Source: Cyanobacterium stanieri LEGE 03274 (lineage in GTDB: Bacteria; Cyanobacteriota; Cyanobacteriia; Cyanobacteriales; Cyanobacteriaceae). Taken from it: a stretch of 56,776 nt of DNA. This document shows, in pieces, positions 17,689 through 26,184 of this stretch. A model generated the notes under the pieces. The model searched no databases. It saw only the letters and a program-made list of their open reading frames with translations, and had not been told where the DNA came from. The position numbers and the translations under genes were made by a program. The stretch spans positions 1 to 56,776 of the forward strand of contig NZ_JADEWC010000023.1 of the NCBI RefSeq assembly GCF_015207825.1, read 5' to 3'. How positions within the stretch are numbered: the first letter of the stretch is position 1; each line of letters opens with the position of its first letter.

Positions 17689-18517
17689 AATTTTTTATCA
17701 AGATTTCGTTGACTTTACCCCTTTTATGTCCTTTTGAATTTATCGCTCTAATTGCAGAAACAGTTATAATTGAATAATCACAATATAAATTAGTAATAAA
17801 TTCTGTAGAAGAATTACTAATTAAAACTTTACATCCTCTTTTATTCAGTTCATCAACAACTTTTTTGAGCCTTTCTTGCTCTTTTTTATTAAATCCATTA
17901 ACATCATAACCAGTAAAAGAAGCGGTTTCAGAGATAGGGTCATAAGGTGGATCTAAATAAATAAAATCATTTTTTTTAGCTGTTTTTAAAGCAACTTCAA
18001 AATCATTATTAAGTATTTCAATTTGATTTTCATTAAAATATTTACTAACAGCTTTAATCACCACAGAATTAACAATATCAGGATTTTTATATTTTCCAAA
18101 AGGAACATTAAATTGACCTTGGGAATTAACTCTAAATAAACCATTAAAACAAGTTTTATTTAAATAAATTATTCTCGAGGCTTTTTCTACATCAGATAGT
18201 TGAGAATATTTTTTTTTCTGTCGATCAAGATCTCTTAAATTATAAAAATAAGATTCATTATTAATATGTTTTCCCAAATCTTTAATTAATTCATCAGATT
18301 TATCTCGAATAACTTGATAACAATTAATTAATTCCTTATTACTATCATTAATGATTGATTGTTGTGGTTGTAAATCAAATAATAATGCACCTCCTCCAAT
18401 GAATACTTCATAATATTTATTATAATTTTTAGGAATATATTTTTTTATTTCTGATAGTAATTGTCTTTTTCCACCTGCCCACTTCAGAAACGGTTTTAAA
18501 ATTGGATTTTTACTCAT
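17681..18517 (-). CDS. Dam-type (D12 class) DNA adenine-N6 methyltransferase
   Basis: An alpha-class N6-adenine methyltransferase of 278 residues in the Dam/DpnM group. Motif I is FLKWAGGKRQLLSEI at the N-terminus, FIGGGALLFDL follows, and the catalytic motif IV is LDPPY in FIYLDPPYDPISETASF. GATC is the usual target of this group, and GATC is the core of the HIP1 octamer, but the target is inferred. Coding is very AT-rich with long A/T runs, unlike the flanking genes, suggesting acquisition. The downstream overlapping stub suggests it once belonged to a restriction-modification operon and now acts alone. It might have been retained for chromosomal methylation or simply not yet lost. Confidence 0.9.
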   Translation of the reverse strand: MSKNPILKPFLKWAGGKRQLLSEIKKYIPKNYNKYYEVFIGGGALLFDLQPQQSIINDSNKELINCYQVIRDKSDELIKDLGKHINNESYFYNLRDLDRQKKKYSQLSDVEKASRIIYLNKTCFNGLFRVNSQGQFNVPFGKYKNPDIVNSVVIKAVSKYFNENQIEILNNDFEVALKTAKKNDFIYLDPPYDPISETASFTGYDVNGFNKKEQERLKKVVDELNKRGCKVLISNSSTEFITNLYCDYSIITVSAIRAINSKGHKRGKVNEILIKNYE

Positions 18518-18754
18518 TATATTTTTTAAAACACAACTTCACATCCTATCACGTACATTTGTACTATAACAAATTGTTTATATAAGTTCCTAAAAATTCA
18601 ATAATTTATTACTAGATAAAAATTAAACTAATACAATTTATAAACCTAGTAAACAGCCAAAATTTTATACTTTTTAAACGGTTTTACAATTGTAACTTAG
18701 ACTAAATGTAGAGAAGAATGAGGAGGAGTAATCTAATTTAAGTCAGTATATTGA

Positions 18755-18794
18755 CCGTCTCATTACCGAATATATATTTATTTGGTTAAGACGG
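18755..18794. repeat. Imperfect hairpin in the dam-tRNA-Leu gap
   Basis: CCGTCT and AGACGG form an outer 6-bp stem. Inside it ACCGAATA pairs with TATTTGGT (one G-T wobble) around an AT loop. It lies about 75 bp beyond the 3' end of tRNA-Leu and lacks a T-run on either strand. The surrounding 350 bp between the methyltransferase and the tRNA show no other feature I can support. Confidence 0.35.
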
Positions 18795-18867
18795 CACAAA
18801 GAGTGTTACCGATGACAAATAATTTGTTAATGTACAACAACAGAACTTATTATTGGTATCTTTTTAA

Positions 18868-18949
18868 TGCGGATGGCGAGACTCGAACTCGCAAGGCCGA
18901 AGCCACACGCCCCTCAAGCGTGCGCGTATACCAATTCCGCCACATCCGC
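18868..18949 (-). tRNA. tRNA-Leu(GAG)
   Basis: An 82-nt class II tRNA on the minus strand. The acceptor stem pairs GCGGATG with CATCCGC, the anticodon stem CACGC/GCGTG closes the 7-nt loop TTGAGGG giving anticodon GAG (reads CUC/CUU), and a variable arm with TTCG is present. The T arm carries GTTCGAGTC. The discriminator base is A, and CCA is not encoded, as is common in cyanobacteria. Confidence 0.95.
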
Positions 18950-19018
18950 AGGGTACAGTAAATGATTATAGCATACCTTTTCAAAAAAAACCAGATACCA
19001 TAACAAAAAAAAATTTAC

Positions 19019-19047
19019 TTTAACCAATTTTTAAAAAGTGTTATGAT
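19019..19047 (+). promoter_or_regulatory. Candidate rpsF promoter
   Basis: TTTAAC at 19019-19024 and TATGAT at 19042-19047 are separated by 17 bp, a reasonable sigma-70-type match. The leader of about 75 nt would contain a hairpin-prone stretch pairing GCTTC with GAAGC before the ribosome-binding AAGGAG. Confidence 0.4.
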
Positions 19048-19130
19048 AGTTTGTTTGACAACAAAAACCTTGCTTCTTTAAACACACAAAGAAGGAAGCC
19101 ATTATAGTCCATAAGGAGAAAATTTTTAAA

Positions 19131-19586
19131 ATGACTACCACCAACACCTATGAATTAATGTTTATCTTGCGTCCAGACTTAACCCAACAGCAAGTAAACC
19201 AACAAATGCACAAATATCGTGACCTTCTCAAAGACTTAGGGGCGCAGAAAGTATCCATGGAAGTATGGGGTAAACGTCGTTTAGCCTATGAAATTCAAAG
19301 ATTTCAAGAAGGAGTTTATATTTTAAGCTACTTCACCGGAGATGGCTCTCAAGTAGCCCCCCTCGAAAAAAATATGCGTTTAAGTGAAGAAGTAATTCGT
19401 TACTTAACCATGAAACAAGACAAAGAAATCGAATTTGAGGAAAACGAACTTCCCGAAGTAGAAGAAACCGTGGAAACCCCTGCTCCCGTGGTGGCCACCG
19501 AGGAGGTAACCTCATCAGAAGCATCAGAAGAAGAAGATACCACCAGCACCGAAGAAGAAGAAGAAGCCACTCCTGTGGAGGCTTAA
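19131..19586 (+). CDS. rpsF: 30S ribosomal protein S6 with acidic C-terminal tail
   Basis: Ribosomal protein S6, which binds S18 and 16S rRNA in the small subunit. The core of about 100 residues shows YELMFILRPDLTQQQ, VSMEVWGKRRLAYEIQRFQEGVYIL and EEVIRYLTMKQDK. A further 50 residues form a Glu/Thr/Val-rich acidic tail with runs of glutamate, longer than in most bacteria but known in cyanobacterial S6. The start ATG follows AAGGAG with a somewhat long 12-nt spacing. rpsR is not adjacent, so this S6 gene stands outside the usual rpsF-rpsR operon and ends at its own strong terminator. Confidence 0.96.
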   Translation: MTTTNTYELMFILRPDLTQQQVNQQMHKYRDLLKDLGAQKVSMEVWGKRRLAYEIQRFQEGVYILSYFTGDGSQVAPLEKNMRLSEEVIRYLTMKQDKEIEFEENELPEVEETVETPAPVVATEEVTSSEASEEEDTTSTEEEEEATPVEA

Positions 19587-19596
19587 TTACTTCTGG

Positions 19597-19619
19597 GGTG
19601 GGCTATGCCCACCTTTTTT
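19597..19619 (+). terminator. Intrinsic terminator after rpsF
   Basis: A perfect 7-bp stem GGTGGGC/GCCCACC with loop TAT is followed by TTTTTT, 10 bp after the rpsF stop. The stem is identical to that of the acnB terminator at 2023. Confidence 0.85.
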
Positions 19620-19643
19620 GTTTAAATTAACATTAAAGCAACT

Positions 19644-20000
19644 GTGTTAAAAAAAGGAAAAGGTTGGCGTATCGGTTGGCAAGAGAAACCAGAAATATAT
19701 AAAGGTTTAATTGGTGCTGATAATTGGGCGTTTGAATTATCTGGCCCAGAAATGGAAGATTTTTGCCGTCTTCTAATTCAAATTAATGACACCATGGAAA
19801 CCATGGCAGAGCATTTAATGGAGGAAGAAACCATCTCTTGTGAGGTGGAAAGCCCACTTTTGTGGTTGGGGGCAGATGGCTATATCAACGATTATAGTTT
19901 GCGCATCATTATCTATGAACATCGTGGGGCGGAAGGCAGTTGGCAAAGTGATGTTATTCCAGACTTAATTAAGGCTATTCAATCTTTAAAATCATTTTAA
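19644..20000 (+). CDS. Cyanobacterial protein, probably DUF1818 family
   Basis: A 118-residue protein resembling the cyanobacterial DUF1818 group, which has solved structures but no assigned function. Visible landmarks are KGKGWRIGWQEKPEIYKGLIG at the N-terminus (21 residues from Lys4), WAFELSGPEMEDFCRLL, the segment SPLLWLGADGYINDYSLR, and a C-terminal helix IPDLIKAIQSLKSF. There is no signal peptide or membrane segment. The start is a GTG at 19644, 24 bp beyond the rpsF terminator, with no obvious ribosome-binding site. It lies just upstream of tRNA-Pro. The family name is from memory of the pattern and should be treated as probable. Confidence 0.78.
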   Translation: MLKKGKGWRIGWQEKPEIYKGLIGADNWAFELSGPEMEDFCRLLIQINDTMETMAEHLMEEETISCEVESPLLWLGADGYINDYSLRIIIYEHRGAEGSWQSDVIPDLIKAIQSLKSF

Positions 20001-20048
20001 CTTGACAATGATAACTTTTATTCGCTATAATCATATACTGTTGAGAAA

Positions 20049-20122
20049 CGGGGCGTAGCGCAGCTTGGTAGCGCACCACTTTGGGGTAGTGGGGGTCGTG
20101 GGTTCAAATCCCGCCGCTCCGA
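20049..20122 (+). tRNA. tRNA-Pro(GGG)
   Basis: A 74-nt tRNA. The acceptor stem CGGGGCG pairs with CGCTCCG (one G-U), the D arm carries AGCGCAGCTTGGTAGCGC, the anticodon stem CCACT/AGTGG closes loop TTGGGGT giving anticodon GGG, and the T arm is GTGGGTTCAAATCCCGC. CCA is not encoded. The open frame of folC extends back into this gene, which is one reason for placing the folC start downstream. Confidence 0.96.
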
Positions 20123-20184
20123 TACTAAAAAGTTCAGATTCTTCTAATGAAGTATTTGAGCTTTCTTTTTTTATGGGGGTTTTT

Positions 20185-21480
20185 ATGATGGTAGCGAATA
20201 AACAAGGGGAAATTACTGATTTGTTACAACCTTTCCAAAGATTTGGTATTAATTTGGGGTTGGTGAGAATAAAAAAACTTTTGGCCGAGTTAGGAAATCC
20301 CCAAGAGAAAGTGCCTTTTATTCATGTGGCGGGTACGAATGGTAAAGGTTCGGTATGTGCTTATTTATCATCCATTTTAACCGAGGCGGGTTACAAAACT
20401 GGTCGTTTTATTTCTCCTCACCTGATTAGTTGGAATGAAAGAATTTCTATTAATAATCAATATATTGGAGATGATGATTTAATCAAAATCCTCCATCATA
20501 TCAAGGAGATTATCGCCCTTCGTCCTGCGGATAGCCCCCCAGAAGAATATCCCACCCAATTTGAAGTGATTACGGCGGCCAGTTGGCTTTATTTTGCCCA
20601 ATGTCAGGTAGATGTAGCGGTGATGGAGGTGGGTTTGGGAGGTAGATTGGATGCTACTAATGTGTCCGATCGCCCCTTAGCTAGTATAATTACATCTATT
20701 AGTCGGGAGCATTGGCAAAGATTAGGGGATACCCTCGCTAAAATCGCCACGGAAAAAGCAGGAGTCATCAAACAGGGATGCCCCGTAGTGGTGGGTAAAC
20801 TACCCCCCGAAGCCCATGAAGTAGTCATGGAAAAAATTAAAACCCTCCAATGTCCTTACATATTAATTGAACCTGCCCAAAAAATAACTAAAAATCAACA
20901 ACCCTGGGCAACCCATCAGGGCATCGAATACCCCTTAAGTTTAAATGGAGATATACAACTTCATAACTCCGCCATTGCGATCGCCACTATCCAAATCCTG
21001 ATAAATAAAGGATGGCATATTAATAATCAAGCCATCATCGAAGGCATGAAAAAAACCCGTTGGCAAGGAAGATTACAATGGATAAAATGGCAAAATAAAT
21101 CCATCCTCATCGACGGAGCGCACAACGTTGATTCAGCCAAAATCCTCAGAAACTATGTCGATACCCTTGACAAAAAAACCACTTGGGTCATGGGAATGTT
21201 ATCCACAAAAGATCATCAAGGAATCCTGAAAACATTATTAAAATCTGGGGATCAATTAATATTAGTACCCGTACCCGATCATAGTAGTACAGAACCCAGA
21301 GAATTAGCCCATATTGCCCAACAAACCTGCCCCGACTTAGATAAAATACAAATAGCATCAGAACTATTTCAAGGACTAAATCAAGCCCTTACCATGACTA
21401 AAAACAAAGCAAATACCATCGTGATTTGTGGTTCACTATATCTATTGGGCTACTTTTTGGGAAATATTCCCGAAACATAA
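20185..21480 (+). CDS. folC: Bifunctional folylpolyglutamate synthase / dihydrofolate synthase
   Basis: FolC, of about 431 residues, adds glutamate to dihydropteroate and to folates in the cytoplasm. The Mur-ligase-like P-loop is clear in HVAGTNGKGSVCAYLSSIL, followed by FISPHLISWNERI, MEVGLGGRLDATN and, in the C-terminal domain, LIDGAHNVDSAK. The longest frame opens at 20065 inside tRNA-Pro and is rejected. The ATGs at 20185 and 20188 follow GGGGG at 20175-20179 with good spacing; I choose 20185, and an ATG at 20173 is also possible. The gene begins 62 bp beyond tRNA-Pro and may be co-transcribed with it. Codon use becomes strongly A/C-rich in the 3' half. Confidence 0.95.
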   Translation: MMVANKQGEITDLLQPFQRFGINLGLVRIKKLLAELGNPQEKVPFIHVAGTNGKGSVCAYLSSILTEAGYKTGRFISPHLISWNERISINNQYIGDDDLIKILHHIKEIIALRPADSPPEEYPTQFEVITAASWLYFAQCQVDVAVMEVGLGGRLDATNVSDRPLASIITSISREHWQRLGDTLAKIATEKAGVIKQGCPVVVGKLPPEAHEVVMEKIKTLQCPYILIEPAQKITKNQQPWATHQGIEYPLSLNGDIQLHNSAIAIATIQILINKGWHINNQAIIEGMKKTRWQGRLQWIKWQNKSILIDGAHNVDSAKILRNYVDTLDKKTTWVMGMLSTKDHQGILKTLLKSGDQLILVPVPDHSSTEPRELAHIAQQTCPDLDKIQIASELFQGLNQALTMTKNKANTIVICGSLYLLGYFLGNIPET

Positions 21481-21961
21481 TATTTTGGCATTGCTTAATC
21501 AGGGTATGAAATACAATTGAATGACACTAACATTTATTATTAAAAATATTACCACTATTGACCATTCCCCGTTGCCTAAACTAGAAAACAAAAAATATGT
21601 TAACCTCAACTTGTAATGGGAAACTTGATTTATATATAGTTCATCAGAACAGATCCCCCGTGAGCATAAACGAATAAATTTGATAAAAACAATGTTAAAA
21701 AACCCAAACTATAGTTCAAAAAGCCAGAACATCAAATCTTAAGCGTCTAATTCCTCACATAGCAGATGATAATCGAACTTAGTCTCAAATCATAGGGAAC
21801 ACTTTTTGTAACTCTACTGTATTATTAAATAAATATAATTTGATGGTGTAAAAAAAATAATAAATCTTTCACCACCAAAAATTAATAGACGATTACCGTA
21901 TAATAAATCTTTTGTTAATTGTTCTGTCCATTAACCGTCATTACTTCCATCCTCAATTACA
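21481..21961. repeat. Intergenic region with family C repeat (copy 1 at 21484-21580)
   Basis: This 481-bp gap between folC and the PBP2 gene contains no ORF worth calling. Its first 100 bp carry a dispersed repeat, recognisable by a GGCATTGCTTAATCAGGGTA-like head, TATGAAATACAATTGAATGA and a tail with ACTATTGACCATTCCCCGTT. Relatives lie at about 24803-24885, 33590-33722 and 43605-43715. The rest is AT-rich and presumably contains the PBP2 gene promoter, which I cannot place with confidence. Confidence 0.5.
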
Positions 21962-23788
21962 ATGCAAATAGTTAGCCCCCGACGTAAAAGAAAAAATCCT
22001 GTCAATACAACCCCCTACACCACCCTTTCTAACGTTTCTCAACAGAAAAAGAAAAAATGGTTAACCGTAGGACAAAAAGATCAACCCATTATGATTATGA
22101 TCTTGATTTCCTTGTTTCTTTTTGGTGGCATTGCATCTCGACTAACTTATTTTCAAATTATCAAAGGGCAGGAGTTTGCCGAAAAAGCCGCCTCCAACCG
22201 TACCAAAATTATTCCCCAAGCCCCCGTCAGAGGTAATTTATTTGACCGTAAAGGAAGGGTATTAGCTTCTACCCGTCTATCCCATTCTGCCTATTTATTA
22301 CCAAGAATACAAATACAGCCCAACTGGGAAGAAGTAAAAATAGAACTAGCTCAAATATTAAATACTACCCCTGAAGAATTAGAAAAAAAAATACAAGGGG
22401 AAAATCTTGATAGCCCTACCCTTGTGAAAATAGGTAGTAATCTCACTCCTCAACAAATAACGGCCATCGAAGAAAATAGAGAAGTATTAGGAGATGTGGA
22501 ATTAAACATTGAAACCATTCGCAATTATCCTAATAACCGAATCGCCTCCCATGTTCTAGGATATACCAGAGAAATCAACGCAGAACAACTAGAAAGATTG
22601 CGCTCAGAAGGTTATCGCCTGGGGGATGTCATTGGACAAATGGGAGTAGAAAGAGGATTAGAAGCCAAATTAAGGGGAGAATGGGGCGGAATTATTCTCG
22701 AAACCGATGGGGCAGGAAAAATAGTGCGTCGAGCTGGGGTAAAAGAAGCCGTTGCCGGGGATGACATCCAATTAACCCTTGATTTAGAATTGCAAAAAGT
22801 TGCTCAAGAGGCTCTGGGCGATCGCAAAGGAGCCGTAGTAGCCCTCGATCCCCGTGACGGAGCAGTTTTAGCCATGGTAAGTTACCCCGGATTTGATCCC
22901 AATATCTTTTCCGATAATATTACCCCTGAAATTTGGCAAGAAGTACAAGGAAAAGGAAACCCATTTATTAACCGCTCCATCGTCGGTTTTCCCCCCGCCT
23001 CCACCTTTAAGGTTGTCACCGCCGCCGCCGGTATGGAAACAGGAAAATATCCCCCGAATACAGTTTTACCAACCTATGCCTTTCTTAGAAGGGGAGGAAT
23101 GGCCCTAGGGGAATGGAATAGGGCTGGATTTGGCCCGATGAACTACATTCGCTCCATGGCTTGGAGTAGTAATACTTTCTATGGACAAATAGGGTACGGT
23201 ATTGGTGGAGAAAATTTAATTGAATGGTCAAGAAAATTTGGTTTTGGTAGCAAAACAGGTATTGAATTATTAGAAGAAAACCCCGGTTTGATTGCCGATA
23301 ATGAATGGAAAAAAAGTCGGTTTGACATGGAATGGACAGGGGGAGACACCATTAATATGTCCATTGGTCAGGGATTTACCCTCGCTACTCCCCTACAAGT
23401 AGCGGGAATGTTTGCCATTATTGCCAATGGTGGTTATCGTATTGTCCCCCATTTAGAAAATGATCCTGATACCTACCTAAATCAAAAAACTTCTTTAAAT
23501 ATGCAACCTGAAACCCTTAGCACCATTAAACAGGGGCTTAGATCTGTTGTTACTAGCGGTACAGGGGGAGGAGCCGCCGTACCTAACATCGCTGTGGCAG
23601 GTAAGAGCGGTACTGCAGAAGCCCCCCCCGGAAAGTCCCATGCTTGGTTTGGGGCTTATGCTCCCTATGATGACCCTTCTATTGTGGTGGTGGCTTTTGT
23701 GGAGCATTCTGGCGGTGGTGGTGGTTCGGTAGCTGCCCCCATTGTACAAAGGGTATTAAATTCTTATTTTACTGATGAGAGTAACTAG
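21962..23788 (+). CDS. mrdA: Penicillin-binding protein 2 (peptidoglycan D,D-transpeptidase)
   Basis: A class B penicillin-binding protein of 608 residues. A basic cytoplasmic N-terminus is followed by one transmembrane helix (about residues 43-62, IMIMILISLFLFGGIA), the PBP dimerisation domain with APVRGNLFDRKGRVLAST, and the transpeptidase domain. The catalytic motifs are complete: PPASTFKVV (SxxK, Ser near residue 346), SSNTF (SxN) and AGKSGTAEAPPGKSHAWF (KSG). PBP2 cross-links peptidoglycan during lateral growth with RodA, whose gene is not in this window. The start ATG follows an AT-rich leader without an obvious ribosome-binding site. Confidence 0.95.
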   Translation: MQIVSPRRKRKNPVNTTPYTTLSNVSQQKKKKWLTVGQKDQPIMIMILISLFLFGGIASRLTYFQIIKGQEFAEKAASNRTKIIPQAPVRGNLFDRKGRVLASTRLSHSAYLLPRIQIQPNWEEVKIELAQILNTTPEELEKKIQGENLDSPTLVKIGSNLTPQQITAIEENREVLGDVELNIETIRNYPNNRIASHVLGYTREINAEQLERLRSEGYRLGDVIGQMGVERGLEAKLRGEWGGIILETDGAGKIVRRAGVKEAVAGDDIQLTLDLELQKVAQEALGDRKGAVVALDPRDGAVLAMVSYPGFDPNIFSDNITPEIWQEVQGKGNPFINRSIVGFPPASTFKVVTAAAGMETGKYPPNTVLPTYAFLRRGGMALGEWNRAGFGPMNYIRSMAWSSNTFYGQIGYGIGGENLIEWSRKFGFGSKTGIELLEENPGLIADNEWKKSRFDMEWTGGDTINMSIGQGFTLATPLQVAGMFAIIANGGYRIVPHLENDPDTYLNQKTSLNMQPETLSTIKQGLRSVVTSGTGGGAAVPNIAVAGKSGTAEAPPGKSHAWFGAYAPYDDPSIVVVAFVEHSGGGGGSVAAPIVQRVLNSYFTDESN

Positions 23789-23799
23789 GGTGCGCTGAA
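23789..23799 (+). repeat. Short dispersed motif GGTGCGCTGAA
   Basis: This 11-mer occurs directly after the PBP2 gene stop and again at 12379-12389 (after trmB) and 53345-53355 (after the tldD-like gene). In the trmB copy it forms a small hairpin GTGC-GCTGAA-GCAC. All three copies lie at gene 3' ends, which suggests a short repeat with an end-of-gene preference. Confidence 0.5.
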
Positions 23800-23892
23800 T
23801 AAGTCAAAAACTAACGATATAAATAATTTCGGCACACTATAACTGCCCAAAAAATACGCAAAAATAATTATTCTCCATGACGAATATCTTAA

Positions 23893-23964
23893 CTTTAGTT
23901 CAAGATTTGTCATTATGGTAGGGGACGTACCATGGTACGTCCGTACAGGCTTCTGGTTGCAGGT
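23893..23964 (+). repeat. Family B repeat with 20-bp perfect palindrome, copy 1
   Basis: The element runs from TTTAGTTCAAGATTTGTCAT, through the perfect palindrome GGACGTACCATGGTACGTCC (23923-23942), to CAGGCTTCTGGTTGCAGGT. Other copies are at 24742-24794 (inverted, palindrome deleted) and 32643-32696 (palindrome decayed). It is non-coding. Confidence 0.65.
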
Positions 23965-24012
23965 ATGAAAGTGATGGGGAGATGAGGGATATGGGGAGTA
24001 TGGGTGATAACA

Positions 24013-24181
24013 GTTCAATTTATTGAACGATAAACTGTTAGTCTTGTAATTCATTACAAGGGGAGTGATGATATATTTTCTCAATCGGATTTAGTATTCT
24101 ATTGAACTACCGTTAGCCGTGTAATAAATTACACGGTGGGGCAATTCCTATTCATAACGAATTATCCCACTTTGATATAAT
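24013..24181 (+). repeat. Palindromic repeat family A, copies 2 and 3 in tandem
   Basis: Copy 2 has GTTCAATTTATTGAAC at 24013-24028 and a variant palindrome CTTGTAATTCATTACAAG at 24043-24060. Copy 3 has CCGTGTAATAAATTACACGG at 24117-24136 and a tail ending in ACTTTGATATAA directly at the end of the DUF3143 gene. Both have the same orientation as copy 1 at 16047 and are inverted relative to copy 4 at 30146. Confidence 0.7.
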
Positions 24182-24453
24182 TAAGGGCCTGAAAAAATAG
24201 CGTCTTCAATATCTTGACGGGAGAGGGAATAACGAAAAGCTCTTTTGATGTCTGTGCCGTCTGCCCCCGCCTGAAGGTAGTTGATATTTACATCTTCAGT
24301 TTCTAGGGTGATTTCCGCTTCCCAGTCATCTTTACTTAGATACCAACAGTTTAATTGTTGGCTATTTTGTTCGCATCCCATGGATTTTAACCAGTTTTCG
24401 ATGTCGGGTAGAGGATGGCTATAAAGGGGGCTAGTGGGTGATAGTTGAGCCAT
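24181..24453 (-). CDS. DUF3143 family cyanobacterial protein
   Basis: A small soluble protein of about 90 residues matching the cyanobacterial DUF3143 group: LYSHPLPDIENWLKSMGCEQ, CWYLSKDDWEAEITLETEDV, NYLQAGADG and the diagnostic C-terminus FRYSLSRQDIEDAIFSGP. No function is established for the family. The longest frame starts with a TTG at 24462; the ATG at 24453 giving MAQLSPTSPLYSHPL is the more likely start. Its stop lies exactly at the edge of a family A repeat. It is transcribed away from the pil cluster. Confidence 0.88.
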   Translation of the reverse strand: MAQLSPTSPLYSHPLPDIENWLKSMGCEQNSQQLNCWYLSKDDWEAEITLETEDVNINYLQAGADGTDIKRAFRYSLSRQDIEDAIFSGP

Positions 24454-24462
24454 AATGATCAA

Positions 24463-25065
24463 AAAAAATAAGGTTTAATTTATTGCATCATAATTTTATC
24501 AAAAAAAATCAGTCCCATTGGACTATCTCTATGAGATGAATTAGAAGGCTAATAGTTAACCTGAGTTCGGGATAAAATTTATAGTCTTGTAAAAAAGGTG
24601 TCAGGTATCGGGTATGAGGTGTCAGTTTAAGAAGTTGACAAAAACTATATGTTGACTTGAGTTAGGAATAACATTTTTAGCTTTTTAAAGGTGTGAAGAA
24701 TTCTCCATTAACAATGAATAATTAACAAACTATGACTTACCACCTGCAACCAAAAGCCTGAAACCTAACCATAATGACAAATCTCGAACTGAGGTTATTA
24801 TTACTATTGCCCATTCCCTATTGCCAAACTAAACTAAAAATCATACCTTAGTTCACCAACACCAATTAATTATACTTTCTTAACCCAATTATTTTACTGA
24901 TTTAGACAGTAAAAAAAATTAATAGGAGATTTTGTTTAATGTTTATATAATCATGGGTGAGTTAAACAAAAAAAACTTTGAAGTAATCACAGAAAAAACT
25001 TAAAATAAAATAAATTATTAAAAAAAATCCCTTATTAAGTAAAAATACGTAAAAATAAAAATAAA
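24463..25065. repeat. 603-bp intergenic region with repeats of families B and C
   Basis: No gene is supported here. It holds a family B repeat on the minus strand at 24742-24794 and a family C repeat at about 24803-24885, preceded by short GGTGTCAGG-type direct repeats at 24597-24625. A TATAAT at 24946-24951 lies about 115 bp before pilM and could be the -10 of the pil promoter, but no convincing -35 accompanies it. Just upstream of pilM the sequence is almost pure A/T with no clear ribosome-binding site. Confidence 0.5.
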
Positions 25066-26181
25066 ATGGTAGGTTTTTTAAACAATTTACTAGGTGGACA
25101 AGGGAAAGGAGTGGGCATAGAAATCAATCCCGATCGCATTTCCCTCGCACAAGTAAGCAAAAAAGGGCAACAGTATAAACTTCTCAAATATCAATCTTTA
25201 GAAGTGCCAGAAGATATATTTGAAGAAGGACAAATAAAAGATTCAGAAGCCCTCGCCGAGCTAATTGAACAATTACTCAAAGAAGCGAAAATTAAGCCCA
25301 AACAAATAGCAACATCAGTGCCGATGAGAGAATCGATCATCCGAATTCTGCCCATTCCTGCCGAATTAAATGATCAAGAATTAAAAGACACTGTTTTAAA
25401 CCATGAAGCCAGTTTATATCTACCCTATCCTAAAGAAGAAGTAGATCTCGACTATCAAAAACTAGGATACTTTGTTGATGATAGTGACGGCATCGAAAAA
25501 GTACAAGTATTATTGGTAGCTACCCGTAAAGAAAATACCGACCTTTACCTAGAAACCTTTCAACAGGCAGGGCTTGATATAAAAGTTCTGGAAATCAACA
25601 GTTTTTCCCTCATTAGAACCCTAAAAGAACAATTACAACAATTTAGCCCCACCGAAGCAGTGGTTTTAGTGGATATTGAATTTGATAGTACCGAAATCGC
25701 CATCATTGTAGAGGGAGTGCCACAATTTTCCCGTACCGTACCCATCGGTACTTATCAGATGCAAATCGCCCTTGCTCAAGCTATGAATTTACCAACCTCT
25801 AAAAATACCGAAATCCTTCAAGATATTACCATACCCAATAACCCCGATCAAACCTCCAGCAACAGCACCAGTAGTCAAACTTGGATTAACCCCGGCATGG
25901 ACTCGTTATTGAGAGTATTAGGGGAATTGGTGGACGAATTAAGGCGATCGGTCAACTTTTATATTAACCAAAGTGGAGACGTGGAAGTTGTCCAAATTTT
26001 GATCGCAGGACCAGGGGCCGGCCTTGCTCAAATCGATGAATTTTTTACCAAAAAACTTAACATTCCAGCTACTCTCTTTGATCCCGTTACATCCTTAGGA
26101 ATTACAATGAAAGATGAATTATCGGGTATGGAAAGATATGGGTTAGGGACGGTGTTAGGTTTAGCAATGAGGATGAACTAG
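25066..26181 (+). CDS. pilM: Type IV pilus assembly protein PilM
   Basis: PilM is the cytoplasmic actin-like (ASKHA fold) component of the type IV pilus alignment complex; it binds the N-terminal tail of PilN. The 371-residue product begins with GVGIEINPDRISLAQVSK (phosphate-1 region), continues with IKPKQIATSVPMRESIIRIL, VVLVDIEFDSTEIAIIV (phosphate-2 region), and IAGPGAGLAQIDEFFT (adenosine region), ending in GLGTVLGLAMRMN, all typical. It is the first gene of pilMNOQ, with pilN starting 3 bp after its stop. In cyanobacteria this machine drives twitching and phototactic motility and DNA uptake. Confidence 0.95.
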   Translation: MVGFLNNLLGGQGKGVGIEINPDRISLAQVSKKGQQYKLLKYQSLEVPEDIFEEGQIKDSEALAELIEQLLKEAKIKPKQIATSVPMRESIIRILPIPAELNDQELKDTVLNHEASLYLPYPKEEVDLDYQKLGYFVDDSDGIEKVQVLLVATRKENTDLYLETFQQAGLDIKVLEINSFSLIRTLKEQLQQFSPTEAVVLVDIEFDSTEIAIIVEGVPQFSRTVPIGTYQMQIALAQAMNLPTSKNTEILQDITIPNNPDQTSSNSTSSQTWINPGMDSLLRVLGELVDELRRSVNFYINQSGDVEVVQILIAGPGAGLAQIDEFFTKKLNIPATLFDPVTSLGITMKDELSGMERYGLGTVLGLAMRMN

Positions 26182-26184
26182 ATT

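Noticed and set aside
20065-20184. Long N-terminal extension of folC
   Set aside because: The extension reads through tRNA-Pro and gives no family-like sequence; ATGs at 20173-20188 with a purine-rich site upstream are better.
21481-25065. CRISPR array in repeat-rich intergenic regions
   Set aside because: The repeats are dispersed, of variable length and without regular spacers, and no cas gene is nearby.
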